This document shows, piece by piece, positions 1-8,887 of a stretch of 64,000 bases of DNA. The DNA is taken from NCBI RefSeq assembly GCF_003026455.1, contig NZ_PYMB01000015.1:1-64000 (forward strand). Reading direction: 5' to 3'. The DNA is from Photobacterium rosenbergii. Lineage in GTDB: Bacteria; Pseudomonadota; Gammaproteobacteria; Enterobacterales; Vibrionaceae. Positions within the stretch are counted from its first letter, which is position 1; each line of letters opens with the position of its first letter. The translations under genes were made by a program, and so were the position numbers. Below the pieces are notes generated by a model, which did no database searches, was not told the DNA's origin, and saw only the letters and a list, made by a program, of their open reading frames with translations.

Positions 1-186
<186 letters not shown>

Positions 187-219
187 GCAGTAGAAACATT
201 ACTCATATCAATAAAATAG

Positions 220-247
220 AGAGCCAGCATCCTATAATGCTGGCTCT
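220..247 (+). terminator. hairpin terminator after the Gly-Asn repeat gene
   Basis: An 11-bp perfect stem (220-230 with 237-247) closes a 6-nt loop and is followed by a T-containing but weak tail. It separates the upstream gene from ynjE. Confidence 0.7.
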
Positions 248-270
248 GCTTTATCTGCTAGGAAATTACA

Positions 271-1581
271 ATGAAACTAACAAAATGGGCACTGCTCTCT
301 TCAGCAGCTGTAATGAGCCCCCAACTTATGGCGGCAACTTTTGATCAGTTAGCCGCCGAAAATAACCAAGACATTCAAATCATCGATTGTCGCTCGAGCA
401 ATCACTACAACGGCTGGCCCGAGGCTAATCAGACTCGCGGTGGACACTTCCCTGGTGCTATCAATTTCGATGCCGACTGGCTATCGACGCTTCGTCCCCA
501 GGTTGTCCGTGCCGAGCTAGAAAACCGTGGTATCGACCTCACCAAACCGACATACCTCTATTGTCAGCCTGAAAAAGCGCAAATTTTACAGGCTCAGCTT
601 GAAAGCCTTGGCAACAAAAACATCCAGCTTATTGACCAAGCAGTTACCGATTATTCAGGCCAGCTTACTGCACTTAAAAACTATCAGCAGCTAGTGCCAG
701 CTGAGTGGCTTAACCAGCTGATTAATGGTGATGACGTACTTCACCCACCAGCAAAAGGCTTCAAAGTCGTTGAAGTCGCGTGGGGACCGCCAACTAAATA
801 CCTTGCTGCCCATATTCCATCAGCGTTATATCTCAATACCAATATGGTTGAGTCTGAGCCATGGTGGAACCGTGTAGACGACAACAAGCTGGCAGAAGCC
901 ATTAAAGGGCTGGGTATCGCTCACGATACCACCGTCATCCTTTATGGCCGCGACAACACAGCAGCAGCCCGAGTTGCCAACCTTTTGATGTATGCGGGTG
1001 TGGATGACGTTCGTCTACTCAACGGCGGCTGGCAATCTTGGGTCAATGCAGGATTCTCTACCCAGCCCCTGCGTAACCACGCCAAACCAGTCGAGTTTGG
1101 TCGCACGATCCCTGCTAATCCGCAGTACGTTATTGATGTCCCGGAAGCTCGTGAAATTCTGGCTGACCCTAAGCATCAATCACTGGTCAGTATCCGCAGC
1201 TGGGCTGAATATGTGGGTGAAACGAGTGGTTACCGCTACATCGAGCCCAAAGGCCGTATCAAGGGCTCAAAATGGGGCCACGCAGGCTCTGACGCCTACC
1301 ATCTGGAAGACTTCCGCAACCCGGATGACACTATGATCAGCCCGAATATCATGACGGATTTCTGGAAAGACTGGGGCATTAACGCCTCGCAGACCGTTTC
1401 TTTCTACTGTGGTACGGGTTGGCGTGCATCCGAAGCCTTCTTCTATGCCCATGTGATGGGCTGGAAAGACATCAGCGTTTACGACGGTGGCTGGTTTGAA
1501 TGGAGCGGGGACCCTAGCAACCCGACCGAAACCGGTGACATCCCTAATGCGCCAAAGTCTGCGTTTTATGATGAGAAGTAA
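271..1581 (+). CDS. ynjE: YnjE-type three-domain thiosulfate sulfurtransferase (rhodanese)
   Basis: A 436-residue exported rhodanese. The first 21 residues form a Sec signal peptide ending in MAA. Three rhodanese-like modules follow (about 25-140, 145-270 and 280-425). Only the third has a catalytic-type loop, C380-G-T-G-W-R. The second has Gly (LYGRDN) at the equivalent place and the first has an isolated Cys98. This inactive-inactive-active order and the length match Escherichia coli YnjE (about 435 aa). The family moves sulfane sulfur from thiosulfate to cyanide in vitro, and the physiological acceptor is unclear. The ATG at 271 is preceded by AGGAAA. The gene stands alone between two hairpins. 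Confidence 0.93.
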   Translation: MKLTKWALLSSAAVMSPQLMAATFDQLAAENNQDIQIIDCRSSNHYNGWPEANQTRGGHFPGAINFDADWLSTLRPQVVRAELENRGIDLTKPTYLYCQPEKAQILQAQLESLGNKNIQLIDQAVTDYSGQLTALKNYQQLVPAEWLNQLINGDDVLHPPAKGFKVVEVAWGPPTKYLAAHIPSALYLNTNMVESEPWWNRVDDNKLAEAIKGLGIAHDTTVILYGRDNTAAARVANLLMYAGVDDVRLLNGGWQSWVNAGFSTQPLRNHAKPVEFGRTIPANPQYVIDVPEAREILADPKHQSLVSIRSWAEYVGETSGYRYIEPKGRIKGSKWGHAGSDAYHLEDFRNPDDTMISPNIMTDFWKDWGINASQTVSFYCGTGWRASEAFFYAHVMGWKDISVYDGGWFEWSGDPSNPTETGDIPNAPKSAFYDEK

Positions 1582-1600
1582 CTAAGCGGGAATATGATAA

Positions 1601-1629
1601 AGGCCAACTTATATGTAATAAGTTGGCCT
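1601..1629. terminator. hairpin between convergent ynjE and SDR gene
   Basis: A perfect 12-bp stem (1601-1612 with 1618-1629) has a 5-nt loop. It lies between two convergent genes. The T-rich flank is better on the minus strand, so it may mainly end the SDR transcript while also stopping ynjE readthrough. Confidence 0.75.
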
Positions 1630-1655
1630 ACCATGACGAAACTCTATCGCTAACG

Positions 1656-2252
1656 CTATTTCACTGCCACGGCGATATCGCCAGAATGACTGTCGTTCAT
1701 CAAATCGATATAGAACTGGGCAACGTCTGCTGCTGGCATACCTGGTTCTGGATCCATTCCCATGGCTACCATGGTTTCTGCTACCCAACCCGGCGAAACC
1801 GCATTGAAACGAATACGATCGACCTCAACGGCGGCAGATTTCACAGCAGCTTCTACAGCGGCATTGACGATTGTTACGATACTACTGCCTTTAAATGGAT
1901 ATTGCGCCAAGATGCCAGTAGACAAGACAATCGCCCCACCATCCTTGACATATTTCTCGCCGAACCGCAGGGTATTAATTTGCCCCATCATTTTGTTTTG
2001 GATACCGAACTCCCATTCAGCATCGTCTGCTGTTGCCCAATCCGCCATTCGTACCACACCCGCAGTACATAGGATGGCATCGACTTTACCTACTTTTTCA
2101 AATAGTGCTTTGAGCGATTGTGGGTTAGCAATATCAAACGAATTTTCAGGGTGGTTGAATGATGCCTCAACGACTTCCACAGTGCCTTCTAGTTTTTCAA
2201 CCAGAGCTTTGCCAACCAAACCTGTAGAACCCAATACCAATACTTTTTTCAT
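1656..2252 (-). CDS. short-chain dehydrogenase/reductase
   Basis: A 198-residue small SDR with a Rossmann start V-L-V-L-G-S-T-G-L-V-G-K near residues 4-15. It has a conserved NAD(P) pattern but a compact fold, as in the short SDR relatives annotated as YwnB/CsgA-like or plain SDR. The canonical YxxxK is not obvious, since the corresponding segment reads S-T-G-I-L-A-Q-Y-P-F-K-G. I chose the ATG at 2252 because it has a GGAG about 8 nt upstream and starts the Rossmann strand directly; a frame continuing to 2303 lacks both. The divergent neighbour and the LysR gene behind it suggest local redox control. The substrate is unknown. Confidence 0.85.
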   Translation of the reverse strand: MKKVLVLGSTGLVGKALVEKLEGTVEVVEASFNHPENSFDIANPQSLKALFEKVGKVDAILCTAGVVRMADWATADDAEWEFGIQNKMMGQINTLRFGEKYVKDGGAIVLSTGILAQYPFKGSSIVTIVNAAVEAAVKSAAVEVDRIRFNAVSPGWVAETMVAMGMDPEPGMPAADVAQFYIDLMNDSHSGDIAVAVK

Positions 2253-2333
2253 CACTGACTCCGTTATTGTGTGTCGAATTGAGTTCATTATTGATGAAGT
2301 CATTTATTCCCGGTAGAGGGGTAAAGGTTGATT

Positions 2334-2350
2334 AACCTATAACTAAAAGT
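2334..2350 (-). promoter_or_regulatory. candidate LysR-type motif in the SDR promoter
   Basis: The minus strand reads ACTTTTAGTTATAGGTT here. It resembles AACTTGTAGTTAAAA at 3315 and AACCTGTAGTTACAA at 4793, which precede the two neighbouring redox genes. The three-fold occurrence is what supports it. Confidence 0.45.
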
Positions 2351-2361
2351 TGAAAGTTATA

Positions 2362-3252
2362 TTAAATGGACAATTTACTCACTATAAAATCAATAAATAG
2401 CCGGGTACGCTTGGGAAGATTTTCCCTTGATGAGTAATAGATCCATACAGGTTTTGCACTTGTCCATGCTGACTCAAGGATAGGAACGACGTCCCCGCTC
2501 GCCAACTCATCTTCTACATGCCATTTCCCCATGTAGGCAATACCTAAGTTTTGCAGCATTAGATTCTTTGCCGGACTGATACTTGAAAGGGTTAGGTTAC
2601 CTTTGGGAATAAATTGGATATGCTCGCCATTGCTATCTCGCAGGGGCCATGTGAACGTTCGGCCACTCGTCAAAGGCCGGTAAATAATAGCATTGTGATG
2701 CTGAAGATCTTCAATCGACTCGGGCAAACCAAATTGTTCAATGTAAGCTTTGCTGGCAAATATACCGCTTTGCATTTGGTAGATAGTCCTTGCGACCAAC
2801 CGGCTATCTTCATTGATTTGGTTACCGATACTGACATCAAAGCCCTCATCGATAATATCGAGCACCCTATCACTGAGCACCACATCCAATTCGATGTCTG
2901 GGTATAGCGTTAAAAACTCAGAGATATGGGGCATGATAAACTTGCGGCCAAAACTATCGGGCAAGTTGACCCGTAACTTGCCCGCGGGACTTCTATTTTG
3001 CTCTGCCAGCCCATCAATGCTCTCTTCGAGTTCGGACAGTAAGGGGGCAACCCGCTGGTACAAACTGGCTCCATCCTCAGTCAGCGAAAACTGCCGGGTA
3101 TTACGGTGAAACAGGCGTACCCCGGTCTGTTTTTCCAATGCTGCGACCCCTTTGCTTACCGCTGCGGCAGAGATCCCTATTTTTCGCCCCGCCGCAGAAA
3201 AGCTCCCTTCTTGGGCTGCGCATATAAACAAAGGTAATTGAGATGGCAACAT
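2362..3252 (-). CDS. LysR-family transcriptional regulator
   Basis: A 296-residue LysR protein with an N-terminal winged helix-turn-helix (residues 1-60, motif G-S-F-S-A-A-G-R-K-I-G-I-S-A-A-A-V-S-K) and a C-terminal type-2 periplasmic-binding-fold effector domain from about residue 90. It is closest in style to the DmlR/CrgA-type LysRs that control nearby oxidoreductases. The ATG at 3252 has GGAG 10 nt upstream. It is transcribed toward the SDR gene and away from the DUF1330 gene. A second LysR of the same subfamily lies 0.6 kb away at 3877. The shared promoter motif suggests these two regulators read overlapping targets. The inducer cannot be read from sequence. Confidence 0.92.
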   Translation of the reverse strand: MLPSQLPLFICAAQEGSFSAAGRKIGISAAAVSKGVAALEKQTGVRLFHRNTRQFSLTEDGASLYQRVAPLLSELEESIDGLAEQNRSPAGKLRVNLPDSFGRKFIMPHISEFLTLYPDIELDVVLSDRVLDIIDEGFDVSIGNQINEDSRLVARTIYQMQSGIFASKAYIEQFGLPESIEDLQHHNAIIYRPLTSGRTFTWPLRDSNGEHIQFIPKGNLTLSSISPAKNLMLQNLGIAYMGKWHVEDELASGDVVPILESAWTSAKPVWIYYSSRENLPKRTRLFIDFIVSKLSI

Positions 3253-3314
3253 CGTCTGGCTCCTGGGTATATTTCTACCGGGAATGATAAGTGGAGAATC
3301 AAGTCTCGATTTTA

Positions 3315-3329
3315 AACTTGTAGTTAAAA
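3315..3329 (+). promoter_or_regulatory. candidate LysR-type motif in the LysR/DUF1330 intergenic region
   Basis: The sequence AACTTGTAGTTAAAA lies 85 bp before the DUF1330 start and 63 bp before the LysR start. It is followed 4 bp later by ATTCAAC, as is the 4793 copy. Confidence 0.5.
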
Positions 3330-3413
3330 TAGATTCAACAATAGACCCACTACTAGGTTAAAGCTCACTGCATAAAATAGGACAGGTATATCAACGCGAC
3401 AAGGGTACAAACA

Positions 3414-3713
3414 ATGAGCAACGTATACCTATACATACAGTTTAAAATCAAAAACATGGGCGCATTTAAGCAATATGGCGCACAAGTTCCTGACACTGTA
3501 GCACTTTATGGTGGCAAAACTATCGCGGTCAACAAAGCGCCCATCCCGCTTCATGGCAACATGGACGTGGATGTGTGCGTTGTTCAGCAATGGCCTTCAC
3601 TCGAAGCAGCCCAAGCCTGGCTTGATTCACCGGAGTATGCACCACTCAAAAAGCTAAGGGATGAAAGAGCAATGACAGAGTTAACTATTGTCCCAGTCCC
3701 GGCTGTTGGTTAA
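3414..3713 (+). CDS. DUF1330-type small ferredoxin-like-fold protein
   Basis: A 99-residue protein that looks like the DUF1330 family, which has a dimeric alpha/beta barrel fold. Visible features are an opening beta strand V-Y-L-Y-I-Q-F-K, the block Y-G-A-Q-V-P-D-T-V-A-L-Y-G-G, a basic K-A-P patch and a late strand ending in L-T-I-V-P. Members are often encoded beside oxidoreductases and may bind small aromatic or reactive ligands, but no enzyme activity is established. The ATG at 3414 has AAGGG upstream. It sits between two LysR genes and shares a promoter motif with the nitroreductase. Confidence 0.75.
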   Translation: MSNVYLYIQFKIKNMGAFKQYGAQVPDTVALYGGKTIAVNKAPIPLHGNMDVDVCVVQQWPSLEAAQAWLDSPEYAPLKKLRDERAMTELTIVPVPAVG

Positions 3714-3876
3714 TTATTGTCCGGTTTCCTCGGAAGATATCCGTCTCCGGAGGAGGCCTGCAGCCAAATCGCGGCGGCGCCAACAACGAAGCGTAGCCGC
3801 TGGGTTGTATTTCAACGTGATGAAGTTTTACACTGTATTGAGCTATCAATCTCTTTGGTTATTACCAGCAGTTAAA

Positions 3877-4752
3877 ATGATCCCATCACAACTTCCCACT
3901 TTTATTGATGTCGTCAAGCAAGGTAGTTTTTCCGCTGCCTCGAGGAAGCTTGGTGTTTCCCCTGCTGCTATCAGCAAATCGATTTCACAACTGGAAAAGA
4001 CCCTCAACCAGCGATTATTCCACCGCACGACGCACTCCTTAACACTCACCATTGAAGGGCAGCAACTCTTTGACCGGACCGTTGAACTCGTTGAGGCTCT
4101 GGATGAGAACGTCAGCCTAAGCATGGATGCAGGCAGTGCGATGAAAGGGGAGATAAAGATAAACCTTCCCGTTCACTTCGGACAAACTATTGTCTATCCA
4201 AGACTATTAGAGTTCATGAAATTGCATCCAGAGGTTGAACTTGATGTACATTTTGATGATAAAGCCCATGATCTGGTGGAGAACGGCTTTGACTTAGGAG
4301 TTGGAAACCGGATCAACGAAGACAGCCGACTCATTGCCCGCCCCTATTATGACCTCCAGCTTTTGTACGTTTGCTCTCGCTCCTACCTCGAAGCTCATGG
4401 AACGCCGCTCACACCCGATGATCTTGAGTCACATGCATGCATTAACTACCGCTCGCCAACAACGGGCAGGATCAACCCTTGGGTATTCAACCACAAAGGG
4501 AAAGTGACCCAGCTGACTCCTAACGCCAGATTGGCCGTCAATAACCCAAACTCTGCTTACCTTGCTGCTAAGTCTGGATTTGGTATTACTCTAATTGCAC
4601 AGAGTTACCTCGAAGAAAGTAAAGGGGAACTAGTCTCAGTACTCGATGACTACAAACCATCATCTGCACCAGTATGGCTTTACTACCCTTCTCGAAGTTA
4701 TCTTCCTTTACGAGTGAAAAACCTCATTGAATTTTTACTCGCTGATCAATAA
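3877..4752 (+). CDS. LysR-family transcriptional regulator (second copy)
   Basis: A 291-residue LysR regulator, counting from the ATG at 3877. The start M-I-P-S-Q-L-P-T-F-I-D-V matches the neighbouring LysR (M-L-P-S-Q-L-P-L-F-I-C-A), and the helix-turn-helix block G-S-F-S-A-A-S-R-K-L-G-V-S-P-A-A-I-S-K follows. The frame runs open back to 3688, but that part is basic, low-complexity and not LysR-like, so I reject it. The ribosome site is weak. The effector domain shows the typical blocks N-L-P and D-L-G-V-G-N-R-I-N-E-D-S-R-L-I-A-R, also present in the 2362-3252 protein, so the two are paralogues. The likely target is the downstream nitroreductase, whose promoter carries the shared motif. Confidence 0.9.
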   Translation: MIPSQLPTFIDVVKQGSFSAASRKLGVSPAAISKSISQLEKTLNQRLFHRTTHSLTLTIEGQQLFDRTVELVEALDENVSLSMDAGSAMKGEIKINLPVHFGQTIVYPRLLEFMKLHPEVELDVHFDDKAHDLVENGFDLGVGNRINEDSRLIARPYYDLQLLYVCSRSYLEAHGTPLTPDDLESHACINYRSPTTGRINPWVFNHKGKVTQLTPNARLAVNNPNSAYLAAKSGFGITLIAQSYLEESKGELVSVLDDYKPSSAPVWLYYPSRSYLPLRVKNLIEFLLADQ

Positions 4753-4792
4753 ACCCTTTGCGGCTCTCACCCCTAAGTCAAACTTTGGTTTT

Positions 4793-4807
4793 AACCTGTA
4801 GTTACAA
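4793..4807 (+). promoter_or_regulatory. candidate LysR-type motif upstream of the nitroreductase
   Basis: The sequence AACCTGTAGTTACAA lies about 85 bp before the nitroreductase ATG and is followed by ATTCAACC. It aligns with the motif at 3315 over about 30 bases. Confidence 0.5.
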
Positions 4808-4891
4808 CCAATTCAACCAAAGGACAGCTACAGAATATATTCGTAAGCATTAAGATGATTACACAGTCGAAACAAGACACAGGTAATCAAA

Positions 4892-5644
4892 ATGAACGCT
4901 ACTATCGAACAATTGCTCAACCGCCGCTCTATTCGTAACTTTACCGGCGAGTCAGTCAAAGACGCCGACCTAAACCTGATCCTACAGGCAGCGCAGCAGG
5001 CACCAACCTCCATCAACGGGCAGCAGGTTTCGCTGGTAGTGACCCGCGACAAAGAGAAAATCAAACAAATAGCTGAGATTGCAGGTGGGCAGCCACAAGT
5101 GGCAACAGCCGATGTCTTTGTGACAGTGGTCATTGATTACCATCGTGCAGGTGCCGCAATGAAGCATGCAGGTCAGGACATGGTAATCGCAAAATCAGCC
5201 GAAGGGATTGTGGTTGGCTCTGTCGATGCAGGAATTGCGGTAAATGCATTACAAACTGCTGCCGAATCATTAGGTTACGGTACCACGGTAATTGGCGGGA
5301 TTCGCAATAACCCGCAAGCAATGATTGATCTACTTAAACTGCCAGAAAATACCTACCCGGCGTTAGGCTCAACGATTGGCGTCATCGACACTAATGTAGC
5401 GTCAGCGGTAAAACCACGCGTAGCGCTTGAGAGCTTTGCAATGGATGAGAAATACGATGCGGAGAAAGTCACACAGGGCGCCATTCAATATGATCGTGAC
5501 TTACGCAAATGGTGGGACAGTATTGGCCTAACGGACATGCCGAGTTATACCGCGCAAACAGGGCAGTTCTATAGCAACATTTACTTCCCACAGGTAGCCA
5601 AAAGCATGAAAAGCCAAGGCTTTAAGTTTACTGACGAAAAGTAG
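4892..5644 (+). CDS. NfsA-type FMN-dependent nitroreductase / NADPH oxidoreductase
   Basis: A 250-residue flavoprotein of the nitroreductase superfamily. The N-terminal signature is L-L-N-R-R-S-I-R-N-F, which contributes the FMN phosphate-binding arginines. The block A-P-T-S-I-N-G-Q-Q (about 37-45) lines the flavin. The late segment Y-D-R-D-L-R-K-W-W and its length are typical of the NfsA/FRP subgroup, which uses NADPH to reduce nitroaromatics, quinones or flavins in the cytoplasm. It follows a LysR gene in the same direction, with a LysR-type motif in front and a strong terminator behind, so it is probably a monocistronic, inducible detoxification gene. Confidence 0.9.
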   Translation: MNATIEQLLNRRSIRNFTGESVKDADLNLILQAAQQAPTSINGQQVSLVVTRDKEKIKQIAEIAGGQPQVATADVFVTVVIDYHRAGAAMKHAGQDMVIAKSAEGIVVGSVDAGIAVNALQTAAESLGYGTTVIGGIRNNPQAMIDLLKLPENTYPALGSTIGVIDTNVASAVKPRVALESFAMDEKYDAEKVTQGAIQYDRDLRKWWDSIGLTDMPSYTAQTGQFYSNIYFPQVAKSMKSQGFKFTDEK

Positions 5645-5681
5645 CCAAAGCACCGGGCTTTAAAATACCCCCGACTCAATG

Positions 5682-5715
5682 CCTCTAACCATATCGCTTA
5701 TGGTTAGAGGTTTTT
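5682..5715 (+). terminator. intrinsic terminator of the nitroreductase gene
   Basis: A perfect 12-bp stem (5682-5693 with 5699-5710) with a 5-nt loop is followed by five T residues. Confidence 0.92.
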
Positions 5716-5725
5716 CCCCTCAGCC

Positions 5726-8689
5726 TCAATCACCCGCAAAGGTGTTATCTAGTGCCGTCAGTGACTCTTGATATACCGATTCTAGGGCATTGGCTGCTTC
5801 TTCTTCAACGGTTCCTTCTTTTGCCGACTTCTCGATTTCCAAGCAGACCTGATGTAACTGGCGCAAACCCATAGTCCCGGCCGCCCCTTTAAGGTTATGG
5901 GACAGGCTCGCCACTAGTGCCAAATCACCGCTTTGCATTGCCGGTAGTAATTTGTCCATGGTTTGTTGCGATGAGTCTGCAAATAGGGAAATCATCTTCT
6001 CGACCATGGCTTGGCCCAAGACTTGAAGATCACTTCCAAGTACTGATTCATCTAAAATCGGCATATTTTCAGCCATTGCGGTGTCTACCCCACTCTCTCT
6101 CTTATCTTCAGTATGATGCTTGTTTGAGCCTTGTTCAAAAGGGGGCTCCCCCTCAATAATGCCTACCCGCTCGACCCCGCCCAGAATCGAATTCAAGACA
6201 TCGACCAACTGGTGTTCGACCAGCGGTTTAGGCAAGAAACCCGAGAACCCAGCAGCCAAATATTGTTCAACCTCTTCATTAAAGACATGGGCAGAAAAGG
6301 CGACAAAAGGCGTGTTGTCCGTCTCCTGTTCGTCACCACGCTTGCCTTTGAGCTGTTTGAGTTCACCCAGCAAGCTAACCCCATCGGTATCGGGCAAGTT
6401 GATATCGAGCAGGACAATATCGAAGTCTTGCTCAGCATAGACCTCCCTCGCCTCCCGACCATCCTCTGCGACAACCGTCTGGTGGCCAAGGCGGCGCAAG
6501 AAGCCTTCAGCCACCAAGCTGTTAACCGGGTTATCCTCCACCAACAATATCTTAGCCGCCGGTATGCCAGCAGCCGTATCGACACTTGCTGTCTCGGTAT
6601 GCTCCCCTGGCTCCAGAGTGAGGGTAAACCAAAAGCAACTCCCTTCTCCCGGTGAGGATACCAAACCGATTTCACCGCCCATGGCTTCGACAATACGCTT
6701 GCTGATAGCAAGGCCTAGCCCTGTTCCCCCCACAGCCTGGCGGCCTTCACTGGACTGGTGGAAAGCGGTGAACATCATTTCCTGCTCATGCAACGGGATC
6801 CCAACACCGGTATCTTCCACTTCAATATGCAAGCGAGACGGATCATGGGCCGATGCCGATACCAGCACAGTCACCTGCCCATCTTCGGTAAATTTGATAG
6901 CATTACCCACTAAGTTGGCGAGAACTTGACGGATACGTGTCGCATCCCCTACCCAGTGCTCACCGACATTGTCATCAATATCGGTCACCAAACTAATGCG
7001 TTTCGACAATGCTCGACCTGAAAACAGGCTGTATACGTCTTTAACCAAGGTATGCAGCGAGAAATTCGCTGGCCGGATATCCAAATGGCCAGCTTCGATT
7101 TTCGAGTAGTCCAGTACATCATTGAGGATATCAAGCAAGGTTTCACCGCTACGGTTAATCACCTTGAGGTATTCCGCCTGCTTGTCATTCAAACCGGTAT
7201 CGGCCAGCAGTGAAGCGGTCCCTAACACCCCATTCATTGGCGTACGGATTTCATGGCTCATGGTCGCGAGAAAAGCGGATTTCGCTCGGTTGGCCTGCTC
7301 TGCTTCAGAACGGGCTTTAGCGTGATTGTGGACCTCTTTATTGAGCTTTTCGTTAGCTCTTTCTAACTGGCTAGTTCGCTCGGCCACTAACTGCTCAAGG
7401 CTATTTTTGTGCTGCTGCAGCTCATAACGAATTTTCGACTCGACTTGTGCCAACCTATGGCGCTCGTAAGCCGTATCGCGGGCCACCATGATTGCCCTGC
7501 CCATCTGCGCCAGTTCATCATCACCTTGGGTTGTCAGGCGGATCGCCAAATCACCACGCGCCAATGCCATCAAAGCTTTACTGTAATCATTGATCCGACG
7601 GATCACCCGCGCATAGACATAGCGCCACATGATCAACACCAGCGCCACCATACCCAACGCTGATATCGCAATTAGGCTGTTTCGCGCGATAGTCAGTGTC
7701 TCATCAACCTGCTTTACTGCTTGTTGAGTGCCCACATTCGCTGCCTGAATAATGCCATCAACAGTTTGGTTCAGTTGCTGGAAAAGCACTAGGTTTTGCT
7801 GCTCCATCCGCTCAACATCTTGATTGGCATGGATCAGTGCTTCCATATCTGTGAAAAACTTACCATCGCTATCAAGAGCTTTCACCTGCTCAAGCAGTTG
7901 CTCAGATCGGCTCGGATCTTCGACCGACTTCACCCGTTGCTGAATAACACCGACGGCATATTCGAACCTGTCCCTCAGTTTGTCTAGTTCACGAATCGTG
8001 CTGATCTGCTCACTGTCATCGAGCATGTTAATCACTTGCAAGGACAGGAAGCGTAGCTCGAACAATCGCTCGCTCAAGTCCATATCAACTTCAACCAAGC
8101 TATCCAACGCGTTGAACACTGCTTCTTGGTTACCCTTTTCCACCAAATCGTAAATGCGCGACACATTGGCGACAGCGATGGTATTGGCATTGGATACCTG
8201 CGACTGCGACAGCTCGTCAATTTGCTTGGTCGCTAATGTCATGGTGTTGTTAAGCGCCTTAACTTGTTCACTAAGCTCAATTTTCCGGCCAACCAACATG
8301 CCTAACATGGCAAGGTTATTCACAATGTTCTCGACGTCAGTGACTAATTGTTCCATCAACTCTGGTTCGAAAGCATATTGATCAAGTGCCTCCAAGCTAT
8401 TATTCAAAGCCCGAATATGCAACGTCAGCGATTTCCCTTGCTGGTCCCGCTCTTTTTCATCTTTTGATTTTGCCAAAACCTGAGCATTGAAAATAATACG
8501 GGTACTTAAATCCGATAATTGTCGTGCTTCCACCAAAGCCGGTACTGCAGCATTGATTACCGTTCGCTCGGTCTTGGCGACCAGAGAGAAACCGGCAACA
8601 CCAATCACAACAGCGATGATCATCAGGCCAGCCATCATGGAAAAAGCAATCAGCAGTTTCTGGCCAATGCTACTGGGAGTTAAGTTCAT
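5726..8689 (-). CDS. torS: TorS-like tripartite hybrid sensor kinase
   Basis: A 987-residue inner-membrane sensor kinase. In order: transmembrane helix 1 (about 14-37), an all-helical periplasmic sensor (about 38-335), transmembrane helix 2 (about 338-356), HAMP (about 357-410), a coiled coil (about 410-465), HisKA with phospho-acceptor H479 (M-S-H-E-I-R-T-P-M-N), HATPase (N-box G-N-A-I-K-F, GTGLGLAIS), receiver with D762 (L-L-D-I-N-L-P) and HPt with H931 (S-H-N-L-K-G-A-A-G). This domain order is that of E. coli TorS, which detects trimethylamine-N-oxide through TorT and phosphorylates TorR. The divergent torT supports the name. No torR lies in the window, so the response regulator is encoded elsewhere or differs. 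It is slightly longer than E. coli TorS (about 914). Confidence 0.88.
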   Translation of the reverse strand: MNLTPSSIGQKLLIAFSMMAGLMIIAVVIGVAGFSLVAKTERTVINAAVPALVEARQLSDLSTRIIFNAQVLAKSKDEKERDQQGKSLTLHIRALNNSLEALDQYAFEPELMEQLVTDVENIVNNLAMLGMLVGRKIELSEQVKALNNTMTLATKQIDELSQSQVSNANTIAVANVSRIYDLVEKGNQEAVFNALDSLVEVDMDLSERLFELRFLSLQVINMLDDSEQISTIRELDKLRDRFEYAVGVIQQRVKSVEDPSRSEQLLEQVKALDSDGKFFTDMEALIHANQDVERMEQQNLVLFQQLNQTVDGIIQAANVGTQQAVKQVDETLTIARNSLIAISALGMVALVLIMWRYVYARVIRRINDYSKALMALARGDLAIRLTTQGDDELAQMGRAIMVARDTAYERHRLAQVESKIRYELQQHKNSLEQLVAERTSQLERANEKLNKEVHNHAKARSEAEQANRAKSAFLATMSHEIRTPMNGVLGTASLLADTGLNDKQAEYLKVINRSGETLLDILNDVLDYSKIEAGHLDIRPANFSLHTLVKDVYSLFSGRALSKRISLVTDIDDNVGEHWVGDATRIRQVLANLVGNAIKFTEDGQVTVLVSASAHDPSRLHIEVEDTGVGIPLHEQEMMFTAFHQSSEGRQAVGGTGLGLAISKRIVEAMGGEIGLVSSPGEGSCFWFTLTLEPGEHTETASVDTAAGIPAAKILLVEDNPVNSLVAEGFLRRLGHQTVVAEDGREAREVYAEQDFDIVLLDINLPDTDGVSLLGELKQLKGKRGDEQETDNTPFVAFSAHVFNEEVEQYLAAGFSGFLPKPLVEHQLVDVLNSILGGVERVGIIEGEPPFEQGSNKHHTEDKRESGVDTAMAENMPILDESVLGSDLQVLGQAMVEKMISLFADSSQQTMDKLLPAMQSGDLALVASLSHNLKGAAGTMGLRQLHQVCLEIEKSAKEGTVEEEAANALESVYQESLTALDNTFAGD

Positions 8690-8887
8690 ATAAAGAAACC
8701 GTGGCAGAAGAAGGTATGCACCCTAAACCAAGACAACACAGGTCGGGTAGGTACACCTAACAGGAAACAGTAAAAATGCTATTATACCAATCTAGATAAG
8801 TAATTGGTTATTAACCACAACAATGTCCTGTACGGATTGACTGAAATGGTTGAAAAGTTAATCAGGCTATTTCCTGACGGTTGCAAC

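Noticed and set aside
1623..2072. 149-codon plus-strand frame over the SDR gene
   Set aside because: It is antisense to the clear SDR Rossmann protein and has no family features.
3730..3800. GC-rich stretch with CTCCGGAG palindrome
   Set aside because: The imperfect pairing has no T-run and no repeat partner, so it cannot be called a terminator or mobile element.
3688..3876. N-terminal extension of the second LysR gene
   Set aside because: The extra residues are basic and low-complexity, and the LysR family start aligns with the ATG at 3877.
8804..8887. upstream start for torT
   Set aside because: It would place 28 non-signal residues before a clear signal peptide.
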